Positions 21,178 to 30,242 of a stretch of 64,000 nt of DNA are shown in pieces (the first letter of the stretch is position 1; the number at the start of each line of letters is the position of its first letter). Origin of the DNA: Zoroaster sp. YZ-2022 (lineage: Eukaryota > Echinodermata > Asteroidea > Forcipulatida > Zoroasteridae); the NCBI GenBank assembly GCA_029582265.1, contig CM055823.1, positions 22,827,290-22,891,289 of the forward strand. Reading direction: 5' to 3'. The translations under genes were made by a program, and so were the position numbers. The notes below the pieces were generated by a model. That model was not told where the DNA came from. It ran no database searches and was given only the letters and a program-made list of their open reading frames with translations.

Positions 21178-22148
21178 GCGTACTCGCGATTTGGCTGTCG
21201 TGTCATTTTACATGTGAACGATTTGTTTCAAAAAAGGCATGATGTGGTAAGTATCTACAACGATTTAAAGAATAAACCTTAACATAGATATATCTTTCTT
21301 TCTAATTTATGAACCTGGTGTATTGTAATGTGTAGTTTGCTGGAATTTTAAGTTTCTTGGGGAGTAAAACACTTCACTTCGAAAACTTTTTCAGTGTTTA
21401 CCGTGTCGTGTGTCCGTGTGTCGTGTTATCAATATCAGTATACTATTGTAGTAATATTGACTAAGTACAGGAACTTCTCATTTTGGGAGCGTGGGGGTTG
21501 ACCTTTTTGCTGGGTCTTGTCCAGGCAGGAAGATACTTTAAAAAAATGCAATCAGCTGTTAGATCTGATGGCTGAATACATCATTCAAAATGTAGATGAT
21601 TTTAGGACAGGATTCCAGTGATTTTGCATGTTTTGCTTTGCTTTTCCTTTTGTCAAAAGAAATATGGTGTTACACTGCACATTTTTACAGGCCTATGTTG
21701 AGACTTTGGTTTAACAATATTGGGCCCCAATATTGTAAGATTAAGAGTAAAAATGAAACATAACCCTATCTTGAAATGAAAGACATCACTATATTTTAGT
21801 AATATTTATATTCTGTGTGCAGGCCGTAACTGTTACATGACCTTTTTATTTATTTTTATTTTGATCTTTTTAACTAGGGCCAAGGGGCATAAACCTAGGG
21901 CTAGGACTAATTTGCTACAATACTAAATTAAACATAGGCCCTAAGCTAAATCTTTCTCATTCTATTTTTAAAAAGTTGGTCATAATTTTCGGCATAATGA
22001 CTAATCAGAATGGCCATTTTCTCAACAGAATTGTTTTTGTGCCTGTCGAAATGTGTACTTGTCATCCCAATGCAAAATACTTCCCTTTTAAATACAGTTG
22101 GATTTTAGTAACTGAATTACTTTTTGTCCTAACTTTTTTCAGGATTTG

Positions 22149-22871
22149 ATGGCTAGACAATTTAACTTCAGACCGAGGCAGCATATCAATTATGCTATTC
22201 TAGCTGCTGGTCCGAAACTACAATCACTCAGGTTGAGCCAGGCTTCTGACAAGTGGTCAACAAAACAACTCTTTGAATTGGAGGTCCTTGATGAGAAATT
22301 TGAATCTGGGGTGTTGTACCTGAAAGTGCATTACAGTGGATGGTCTGAAAACTATGAGTGGAGACCTGCTTCCGATATAGTTAACATTCCATATCATCAC
22401 ATCGATACAAATGATCAATTCAACAACAAATTGAAAGCAGATGTTGCTGTTGCTATCAAGGAAAACCTGTGTTGTCACCGAAAGACAGACTCTCTTGTTA
22501 ACATTTTCATAGCAACTCCAAAAAAGGCTTTTTCAGTTTTCAGTGACTGCTCGGTTCAAATCCCAAATCGACCAGGGCGATACTCAATATCAAACTATAG
22601 TGATTTTGATAACTTGCTGGGTAAAGGCTGGCACTATCGTGTAGTTAATGAATTCAAGGATTTTAGCTTTGTGCGAGCATCTACCCTGGAATTTTGGTTA
22701 CATGAAAGACTCCCTCTGAAGGAGTTCTCAGTTGAAGGCGACCACCCTGTAGCAAGATTTACACACAGAGGTTTCCAGCTTAGAATAAAATTTGTCCGTG
22801 GAAATGGAAATAAATATGACCTGGATGAATTTTTGAATGAAAGAAATATCAAACACATCATGCACATGTGA
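22149..22871 (+). CDS. ORF A: chromo-barrel-like accessory protein of a two-ORF element (intact copy)
   Basis: 240 codons from ATG to TGA, just after an acceptor-like TTTTTTCAG. Residues about 37-78 contain LFELEVLDEKFESG, LYLKVHYSGW and ENYEWRPASDIV, the pattern of a chromo-barrel/Tudor-like fold (VHY.GW....EWR). The rest is unrecognised, basic and aromatic-rich. ORF B follows 0.2 kb downstream on the same strand, so the two are probably one transcription unit. The chromo-like fold suggests chromatin targeting of the element (inference). Confidence 0.6.
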   Translation: MARQFNFRPRQHINYAILAAGPKLQSLRLSQASDKWSTKQLFELEVLDEKFESGVLYLKVHYSGWSENYEWRPASDIVNIPYHHIDTNDQFNNKLKADVAVAIKENLCCHRKTDSLVNIFIATPKKAFSVFSDCSVQIPNRPGRYSISNYSDFDNLLGKGWHYRVVNEFKDFSFVRASTLEFWLHERLPLKEFSVEGDHPVARFTHRGFQLRIKFVRGNGNKYDLDEFLNERNIKHIMHM

Positions 22872-23043
22872 CTTGTACATATATGTACAGATTCGTTCAA
22901 CGTAAACACTGACTGAACCTTTTCTGATCATGCCCTACATGTATGTGTGTGGAATGGTTCTGGTTGTCTTTGACGTGATCAATTTGATGCTGTAATTGGC
23001 TACGTTTTCTGAATAGCCACAGGTAAATTGTTGATTTTTTTTA

Positions 23044-23436
23044 TTGTTATTTTTGCGGCAACTGGAAATAGTTTATCAATCCATTAACTCCAAAATCACA
23101 ACTGGTTCTTTCAGATTTGGTTTCGGAAAATGCTTTAATCCATCAAATGTAACTGCTTACATTGCAAGTTCTGCACACTCCAGTATGGGATTACTTTCAT
23201 GTTATACCCTCCCTGCCCTTGCAGTAATTTTCCTTCTGTTTCACTATGTGCAAAGCTACCCAAATGGGAAATTCCCTCACACAGTTGAAATTCCAGTTAA
23301 TAACTACCTATTGTGGCAGTTGGGTTGCCCACTTAAAAGTGGACTTTCTGAAAATCATCTGGAATCGATTGTGACAAAACTTCTGGGAAGACATAAAATA
23401 GATGTGCATAAGGTAGATATTCCTCCCCTGCTATGA
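23044..23436 (+). pseudogene. ORF B, N-terminal fragment only (copy 1)
   Basis: The first 130 codons match ORF B at 40507 almost perfectly up to VDIPPLL, then a TGA arises where a minisatellite begins. The catalytic part is absent from this copy. Confidence 0.75.
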
Positions 23437-24215
23437 TTACTTACTGTACACGACTACACATGTTTGTATCCAGTGGTGTTATATACTATGATTACTTACT
23501 GTACATGCCTACTACATACGTTTGTATCCAGTGGTGTTATATACTATGATTACTTACTGTACATGCCTACTACACACGTTTGTATCCAGTGGTGTTATAT
23601 ACTATGATTAATTACTGTACACGACTACACACGTTTGTATCCAGTGGTGTTATATACTATGATTACTTACTGTACACGACTACACATGTTTGTATCCAGT
23701 GGTGTTATATACTATGATTACTTACTGTACATGCCTACTACATACGTTTGTATCCAGTGGTGTTATATACTATGATTACTTACTGTACATGCCTACTACA
23801 CACGTTTGTATCCAGTGGTGTTATATACTATGATTACTTACTGTACACGACTACACACGTTTGTATCCAGTGGTGTTATATACTATGATTACTTACTGTA
23901 CATGCCTACTACATACGTTTGTATCCAGTGGTGTTATATACTATGATTACTTACTGTACATGCCTACTACACACGTTTGTATCCAGTGGTGTTATATACT
24001 ATGATTACTTACTGTACATGCCTACTACATACGTTTGTATCCAGTGGTGTTATATACTATGATTACTTACTGTACATGCCTACTACACACGTTTGTATCC
24101 AGTGGTGTTATATACTATGATTACTTACTGTACACGACTACACACGTTTGTATCCAGTGGTGTTATATACTATGATTACTTACTGTACACGACTACACAC
24201 GTTTGTATCCCATTA
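23434..24215 (+). repeat. 57-60 bp minisatellite, about 13 copies
   Basis: Unit TATGATTACTTACTGTACAT + GCCTACTACACACGTTTGTA + TCCAGTGGTGTTATATAC, with a 3-nt shorter variant (ACGACTACAC) interspersed in a semi-regular order. It begins exactly where the duplication is truncated. Confidence 0.95.
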
Positions 24216-24222
24216 TCTTTAG

Positions 24223-24375
24223 GTTGTTGTAGATGCCCTTCGACTGCAATGCAAATTGCGTGTGTTCAGTTGGTTATCACATGGGAGAATATCATGGCAT
24301 TTTATGCATTGGTACATTTATGCACATTTTGTCGCTCTCAAAAAGGCTACTTTACAAATGAATGAAGTCCCTTAG
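24223..24375 (+). CDS. Possible terminal exon (unrecognised)
   Basis: After TATCTTTAG an open frame of 50 codons reads VVVDALRLQCKLRVFSW, then SHGRISWHFMHW and ends NEVP-stop. The acceptor is reasonable and composition is coding-like, but no family is recognised and no upstream exon was linked. May be chance. Confidence 0.2.
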   Translation, partial: VVVDALRLQCKLRVFSWLSHGRISWHFMHWYIYAHFVALKKATLQMNEVP

Positions 24376-24544
24376 CAACAATTAGACTGTAACCACATTT
24401 TCTCTATGCTGTAACTATAGCAACAAGACAGACCATAGTGTTTTGTTGTATTATATGAAGAATACTGTTATAATTCAATTTATAAATTCAAGTGATTCTC
24501 TATAGGTAAAACTTGTAGCTTTGCATGGTGAAGAGGATAAGTAA

Positions 24545-24660
24545 GACTAATTGCGGTGACACCATGTGAAAATCTCTATTGAATAGTAATTAGTTATGAA
24601 AAGAACCAGAGGTTACAAATCGACGTTTCGATCAGTATGTTCTGATCGTCCTCAGGAGAA
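24545..24660 (-). mobile_element. Penelope terminal repeat (solo)
   Basis: TTGCGGTGACACCATGTG, TAGTTATGAAAAGAACCAGAGG and a hammerhead core, collinear with 17160-17275. No reverse transcriptase next to it, so a solo or truncated copy. Confidence 0.65.
24625..24655 (-). ncRNA. Hammerhead ribozyme core
   Basis: Minus strand: CTGAGGA, stem CGATCAG/CTGATCG, loop AACATA, AAAC. One loop base differs from the copy at 17229; the core is intact. Confidence 0.7.
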
Positions 24661-24699
24661 TGCTGGACTCTGGGAAAAGCTGCAATGTTTACTAGGAAG

Positions 24700-26090
24700 G
24701 AAACAGTTTGGTTATAAATCAACTGGTATATAACTATTACGTAATTGGTTACATTATGATTTGTTTACGTGATTTTATATAACGTGGGCGTCGATCACTT
24801 TTAGACATCGTACAAAAAAACATATGCTTGCAGCAAAATATACAAACAAAATATAAAATAATAATTTCAGCTCGAATCAAACGGGAAGGGAGACAGATCT
24901 ACAACCAACAAATCTCTGGGGGCCAAATGCTGGATGGGGTTTTCACGGTGAGGGATCGGGGCCAACATAAGGGCCCTCTGGATTCAATGTATAGGCATAA
25001 TTATTTGAGACATTTTTTAAAGGACCATCAAAATAGTTGGGGACAATTACTTATATTCCCCACTCTCAAAAATGGGCAATACATATTTCTATTGGCATCA
25101 CATTATTAAAATGAAGTGCTTTGATCCAGTGTCCCAACACAGTCTGATGGTAGATCAAATAAGATCAGATTGTGGTACTGAAAATACTCACATAAGAATC
25201 CTGGAGATATTCATGAAACTAAATCATAATGATTCACTCGCAGGAGAAAACGGTTTTCTACAGAGCAGACAAACCAGCGAATTGAGTACTTGTGTGGAGC
25301 ACTGGATGAATGTATTCAGCAAATTGAAAGATTAGGCAGTTTTCTGGATAAGAATCTCATCCAATTTTGTTTCTGTTGTGAATCTCAGACAATATAGGAT
25401 CAACATAAAAGTTTGTTATTTAATTAATTTTTATTAGAACAAAAACTAAAACCCCTAAACATTTCACAAAGAGGACTAGCCCAAATTAACAAAATTAAGA
25501 ACAAATAAGATAATAAACTCAACCTAAATTTTAAAACTGAACTATTTAGCTAGGAAGGGCAGGGCATAGTTATGTCCGAGTGTGCACATGTGTCTTTCAG
25601 GAAGTTCCCCTCACTCAAAGCATGGACCTGCCTCTTTGCATGATAGAAAGCATCTTGATTGAAAAAGCATCATCCACAAACCAATTAATTCAAGTGTCTG
25701 CAAAGATGGATAATTATTATAGCAACAAGGGTGTACATTTCCTTTACAATATTTGACGCACTTTCTGATTCCTATAAATAAGTCATTTATAGATTTTAAG
25801 AGTTTCCTCTCGGCAATTGTTGATTTAATCTCACAATAATGCATCAGGATGTGCATAATTATTATTTGTATGTTTTCAATTTTGCAGGCTGAATTTGATG
25901 AAGTGAGGACAATATTGGAACAGCCACCGTATACGGACAGCCAAAAATGCAAATTTGATTGCAGGGAAGCCTTTCCTGTTGTACACTGCAGAAGAGATAT
26001 ACGGTGCCCGTGACTTTCTCATGGATGTCTCAGAAGTATATATTGAGGTATGCCGAGACAAATGTCGATCAAGAGGGAAATTGCCATCGT
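24700..26090. other. Mostly non-coding, two exon-like stretches
   Basis: 25233-25395 holds an open frame with EQTNQRIEYLCGALDECIQQ (coiled-coil-like). 25888-26047 follows TTTTGCAG and reads AEFDEVRTILEQPPYTDSQ, then in another frame YTAEEIYGARDFLMDVSEV to a GTATGC donor. Neither is recognised. They may be host exons, or the 5' part of the element into which the LINE at 26103 inserted. Confidence 0.25.
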
Positions 26091-26102
26091 TCTGTGTTTG
26101 AT
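26091..26102. repeat. Target-site duplication, left copy
   Basis: TCTGTGTTTGAT here and at 29354-29365 exactly brackets the minus-strand LINE. Confidence 0.85.
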
Positions 26103-29100
26103 CTTCTTCTTCTTGTCGTGTCCACTAAGGCATAAGTTACATAGCTTGGCTAGATGTAGTTCATCCACTGCTGAACACATTGTTGTCCTTTCTCATTAAA
26201 CTCTGCCAAGTCCGACGCTGTGCAGGGGTGTTCCAGCAGGGGGCATATCAGGAGGTGCTGCATGGTTTGTGGTTCTATACCACAGTCACACACAACGTCT
26301 CGATCATTGAGGTATCCCCATTTTGCGAGAGTGGCTTTTGCACGTCCAACGCCAGATCTTAATCTGTTGAGGCATTTCCACACTGCATAGGTTGTGTCTG
26401 CTCCAGGGGACAGTGCCTCGCTCGCCTTTAGCTCCATGGTTGTTGCTGGTGGGAGGTTGTTGAGTTTTTCTTCCCACTGAGTGACTCTCTCACTACTTGA
26501 GCTTGATGTTCCAAGGGCCTTGACGGTCTTTAGGAAACTTTTCCTGGATTTAAGGCGGCTTCTGGCTGGCACATGGCCGAAGAGAGGATGTTTTGAGTCT
26601 GTAGACTGTTGTTGACGCTCTTTCTTGCTTGCTGCACTTCGTCGTATGTCTGGTGGAGCTATGCCTGCCAGGATGTACAGACGGTCCGTAGGAGTTGATT
26701 TCAGGCAACCTGTGATGAGGCGGCAGCTAGCATTGAGGGCGGGATCTAACTTCTTCGCATGGGCAGCTCGTTCCCATACTGGACAGGCATACTCTGCAGT
26801 TGAGTAGCAGAGAGCTAATGCAGTTGACTTCAGAGTCTGTGGGTTAGCACCCCAGGTTGTTCCAGTGAGCTTGCGAATGATGTTGTTTCTCGCATTCACT
26901 TTGCACTTGGTCTTCTCGATGTGGGCCTTGAAAGAGAGACATCTATCCAAGGTTACTCCTAAGTAGACTGGGTGCTCACCGTGTTCAAGGGGGGTTCCTG
27001 ACCAGCTGACCTTCAGTTGGCGCTTGGCCTCACGGTTTCGCAGGTGGAAGGCACACACCTGTGTCTTAGATGGGTTTGCACGTAGGTGGTTCTCTTCATA
27101 GTAAGGTGTTAGCTCTTCCAGAGCGTTGGAGAGTCTGTCTTCCACCACTGTGAAATCCGTGTCTTGTGCACCTATGCCAAGGTCGTCTGCATAGATGAAG
27201 CGGCGCGTGTCTGCACTTTTAGGTTGGTCATTGGTGTAGATGTTAAAGAGGAGTGGTGCAAGCACACTCCCCTGTGGAAGGCCGTTCTTGAGTCTTCGCC
27301 ACCTGCTTTTCTTTCCTCCTAGCTCAACATAGAAGTGCCTATTTTCCAGCATGCTTTCGATCAGCTCGGTCAGACAGGTGTCTCTTATGGTCTCCAGGAT
27401 CTTGCTGAGGAGACGTCTGTGATTGACTGTATCGTAGGCAGCTGAAAGGTCAACAAACACCACACCAGTTACCTTCCCTTCCTCATAGCCATCCTCGATG
27501 TGTTGGGTGAGGTTGAGTATTTGGCTGGTTGTAGACTTGCCAGGGCGGAAACCTGCTTGTTCAGGGATAAGGTGTTCGTCAACAAAAGGGCCATTTCTGT
27601 TTTTAAGGATCAGACGTTCGAAAAGCTTGTAGGTGTGGCTCAAAAGTGAGATTGGTCTGAAGTTCTTTGGAGCGGAAGGATCTTTACCAGGTTTCAGAAG
27701 TGCTATAATGTGGGCTTTCTTCCAGATGTTAGGGAGCTTGTATGTTGTTAAGCACTCATTGTAGAGCTGTAGAAGCCACGTCTTTGCCTTGTGGCCGAAG
27801 TGCTTGATCTGTTCAGTTGCAATGTTGTCCAGTCCGATTGCCTTTCCTGGTTTTAGCGCAGAGATTCCCGCTTCCAGCTCTTCCATATTGAATGGTCTTG
27901 TGAAAGTCGGGTCCTTGATGTATTTCTTGCGGTCTAGCTTAGTTTTCTCCCCTCTCTTTCCACTCTTTCCATTTTCTAGCAATTGGTTGGCAACTTGGTT
28001 AGCAGTGACTTTTGTTTGCTGAGGAGCTGCTTTAGGATCACCACGTAGCTTGTGAATAAATGCCCATGCTTTTTTGCTATTTTTGGACATGTCCATAGAC
28101 TCAATAAGAGCATTCCAGATCTTGCTTCGCTCTTGGGCAATGCTTGCCATCACCTTCTCGCCTTGGGTAGTTGTTTCCTCGGAGAAGGGATCTGCTTCAA
28201 ACATGCTGACATAGTTGTCATAGAGTCCTGCACATTCCTTTGAAAGTCCAGGTGTATATTCAACTCTGCAGCCTCGTGGGATATGTTTCCGAGCAGTTTT
28301 CAGCACCAGCTTAGCAAACAGGTCGTAGTTCTTGCTTACTGGTGTTATATACTTGATCTTTTCTTCCAGCTCGTTGGTGAAACTCTTCCAGTCTGCTTTC
28401 TTGTAGTTAAAACGCCTTTTAAAAGGCACGATGGTTGGGACTACAGCAGCATTGACTAGGATTCCAATGGGACGGTGCTGACTTGATGGAATAGGGTCTA
28501 GCACAGTCTTTTTACACAGTCCAGCGATGTTGCTTGTGACCATGGTGAGATCTGGGTTGTAGCCACGTTTCCAGCGAGCACTGAAGAACGAGTGTGGTAG
28601 CTTGGGGTCATGGATAAGATTCAATTGGTTAGTATCCATCCAGTCCTCCACTGCTTCTCCATCCTTGTTTGTTTCAGGGTAGCCCCACTGGGTACTGTGG
28701 CTATTGAAATCACCAATAATGATCTGTGGCTTGCTGTGTACTTTGGGAGTTGGCTGGGAAAACATAAAGTCTACAGATGGTGGTTTGTAGACAGATGTTA
28801 CTACTACACTGCTTAGCTCAACAGATAGGACTTCGATGTTATGGTCATCTGACATGTCCGTTTCTTCTATAGCTAAGCCTGTTTTTACAAATATAGCACT
28901 GCCGTACAGCCGGTGTGGTCGCTCAGTGGCCAGGGCCATTCCAGGTATGGTGGGACGGTTGTTTTCACTCCCTCTGTGCGTCTCTTGCAAGCAGAGAACG
29001 TCACAGTGTTGCTTGCTGCATAAATCGGCTAAGATGTTTTGTTTTGCAGAGGAGAACCCTTCAATATTCGCAGATATGACTGTCAATGCTGGTCTTGAGG

Positions 29101-29353
29101 AAATCCCTCGTTTCCGGCATCGACCTCTGTGTCTATCTCCAGGCATGATGTTTTCTCTTGGTGTTCCGTAGCTTTGTGGTTTGTAGCTTACAGCTTGTAG
29201 CGTAGCTTGAGGCTGTTTTATAGCTTGTAACTTGCTAGTGGTGGTGATAGGATTAGCAGTATCTTGTCGATCTAGTTGATCTTGTTGATCTCGTCAATCT
29301 CGTCGATACTCCCAGGGCCGCGGCGTGGACGCTCCTATCGTGACCCCATCCTA
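26103..29353 (-). mobile_element. Full-length non-LTR retrotransposon, apparently recent
   Basis: Bounded by a perfect 12-bp target duplication. On the minus strand it has a 5' UTR of about 200 bp, one long ORF and a very short 3' UTR ending in (AAG)n. No ORF1 (gag-like) is present; elements with one ORF carrying endonuclease plus reverse transcriptase are known in several clades. The clade is not assigned. Confidence 0.85.
26150..29146 (-). CDS. LINE polyprotein: AP-like endonuclease plus reverse transcriptase (998 aa, intact)
   Basis: N-terminal endonuclease (about residues 20-240): SANIEGFSS, CLQETH, IIIGDFNSHSTQWGYPE, and SSQHRPI in the place of the usual SDH-type motif. Reverse transcriptase (about 430-720): NFRPISLLSHTYKLFERL, AGFRPGKSTTSQIL, VVFVDLSAAYDTVNHRRL, GLPQGSVLAPLLFNIY, and the catalytic FIYADDLGIGAQ. 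A C-terminal CDCGIEPQTMQHLLICPL looks like the Cys-His motif common at LINE protein ends. The protein nicks DNA and primes reverse transcription at the target. No stop or frameshift, so it may be active. Confidence 0.9.
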   Translation of the reverse strand: MPGDRHRGRCRKRGISSRPALTVISANIEGFSSAKQNILADLCSKQHCDVLCLQETHRGSENNRPTIPGMALATERPHRLYGSAIFVKTGLAIEETDMSDDHNIEVLSVELSSVVVTSVYKPPSVDFMFSQPTPKVHSKPQIIIGDFNSHSTQWGYPETNKDGEAVEDWMDTNQLNLIHDPKLPHSFFSARWKRGYNPDLTMVTSNIAGLCKKTVLDPIPSSQHRPIGILVNAAVVPTIVPFKRRFNYKKADWKSFTNELEEKIKYITPVSKNYDLFAKLVLKTARKHIPRGCRVEYTPGLSKECAGLYDNYVSMFEADPFSEETTTQGEKVMASIAQERSKIWNALIESMDMSKNSKKAWAFIHKLRGDPKAAPQQTKVTANQVANQLLENGKSGKRGEKTKLDRKKYIKDPTFTRPFNMEELEAGISALKPGKAIGLDNIATEQIKHFGHKAKTWLLQLYNECLTTYKLPNIWKKAHIIALLKPGKDPSAPKNFRPISLLSHTYKLFERLILKNRNGPFVDEHLIPEQAGFRPGKSTTSQILNLTQHIEDGYEEGKVTGVVFVDLSAAYDTVNHRRLLSKILETIRDTCLTELIESMLENRHFYVELGGKKSRWRRLKNGLPQGSVLAPLLFNIYTNDQPKSADTRRFIYADDLGIGAQDTDFTVVEDRLSNALEELTPYYEENHLRANPSKTQVCAFHLRNREAKRQLKVSWSGTPLEHGEHPVYLGVTLDRCLSFKAHIEKTKCKVNARNNIIRKLTGTTWGANPQTLKSTALALCYSTAEYACPVWERAAHAKKLDPALNASCRLITGCLKSTPTDRLYILAGIAPPDIRRSAASKKERQQQSTDSKHPLFGHVPARSRLKSRKSFLKTVKALGTSSSSSERVTQWEEKLNNLPPATTMELKASEALSPGADTTYAVWKCLNRLRSGVGRAKATLAKWGYLNDRDVVCDCGIEPQTMQHLLICPLLEHPCTASDLAEFNEKGQQCVQQWMNYI

Positions 29354-29365
29354 TCTGTGTTTGAT
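29354..29365. repeat. Target-site duplication, right copy
   Basis: TCTGTGTTTGAT, matching 26091-26102. Confidence 0.85.
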
Positions 29366-29381
29366 GTCTGCTGCAGAATAA

Positions 29382-30161
29382 TGGCAGAAAACCAGTGGAA
29401 ACCTCCATCAACTGCTGGTTCTGTATTACAATGTTCAGTCCGAAGTCTTTTGTAAATATTGTCATGGCTCCGACCACCAAATTGCAGAGTGTCCATCAAA
29501 GCCAATCAAAAAATGTTACCATTGCGGTGAAACTGGACATGTGAAATATACTTGCCCCCATAAAAATATGGGACCTCAGTGCTTCAACTGTGATACATGT
29601 GGTTATCGAAGTTACGACTGTCCAAATAATTATGATGGTAGCATTGACTTCGATTCTGACACTACCAGTTCATCGAAGCAGAGTTTGACAAAACCCCCAG
29701 ATGGCGAATATAGTGAAATTTCTCGCGCCTCTGAAGCTTCTGCCCTCGCTCAAGAGCTGATAGACCACTGCCTTCATCCGGATAGCCAGAAATCTCCTGA
29801 GCTACTGCAAAAGGTCAAATCAGTACTTAATAAAAGCTCCGGAAATTCACAGCTTGAACAAAAACAAACTGAAAGTACCTGTAAAAAGCGTGGGAATAAT
29901 AAACCAAACAAACAAAAGAAGTCTGCTCAGTCCAGCTCAGCTGTTTCTTCATCAGTTGGAAAGAAAAAACAAGCGACTCTTAAGTTTACATCATCTTCCC
30001 CTAAAGTAACACCAAAACGCAAGGAAATAACTCCTGAGAAAAATGAACATCCTGACAAGCGCGAAAAAAAGGATTCTGATGCAGAAAATGATATTGGATC
30101 TGCCTCTAGAGACTTTACAGTTAGTCAGAAAATCTTACGCATATTATCACCCAAAAAATAA
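29382..30161 (+). pseudogene. LINE ORF1, zinc-knuckle nucleic-acid-binding protein (N-terminus lost)
   Basis: The frame is open from 29382 but has no early ATG and follows a TAA at 29379. It contains three knuckles: CKYCHGSDHQIAEC, CYHCGETGHVKYTC, and an altered CFNCDTCGYRSYDC. A Ser/Lys-rich tail runs to the end (KKKQATLKFTSSSPKVTPKR). Such ORF1 proteins bind the element's RNA. Whether the N-terminal part was lost or lies before the 26103 insertion is not clear. Confidence 0.7.
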
Positions 30162-30242
30162 TGGGTATTGTGCAATATACATCTTATGGACTTGTTCCCA
30201 CTTTTAAACTGTTTAATATGATGTACTATTTTACTTTTAACA

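Larger units (their letters stand above)
19472..23433 (+). repeat. Large duplication, copy 1 (about 3.96 kb)
   Basis: Near-identical to 36951-40911 at an offset of about 17.48 kb, with only scattered substitutions and small indels (for example near 19630, 21845, 22520 and 22950). The left edge is hidden by the gap. The right edge is abrupt, where the copy meets a minisatellite inside an ORF. It could be a recent segmental duplication, two copies of one mobile block, or an uncollapsed haplotype in the assembly. Confidence 0.9.

Noticed and set aside
23434..24215. CRISPR-like array
   Set aside because: Units are contiguous tandem copies without unique spacers, in a eukaryotic repeat context.
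26180..29171. Plus-strand ORFs of 60-111 codons within 26.2-29.2 kb
   Set aside because: All are shadows of the intact minus-strand LINE polyprotein.
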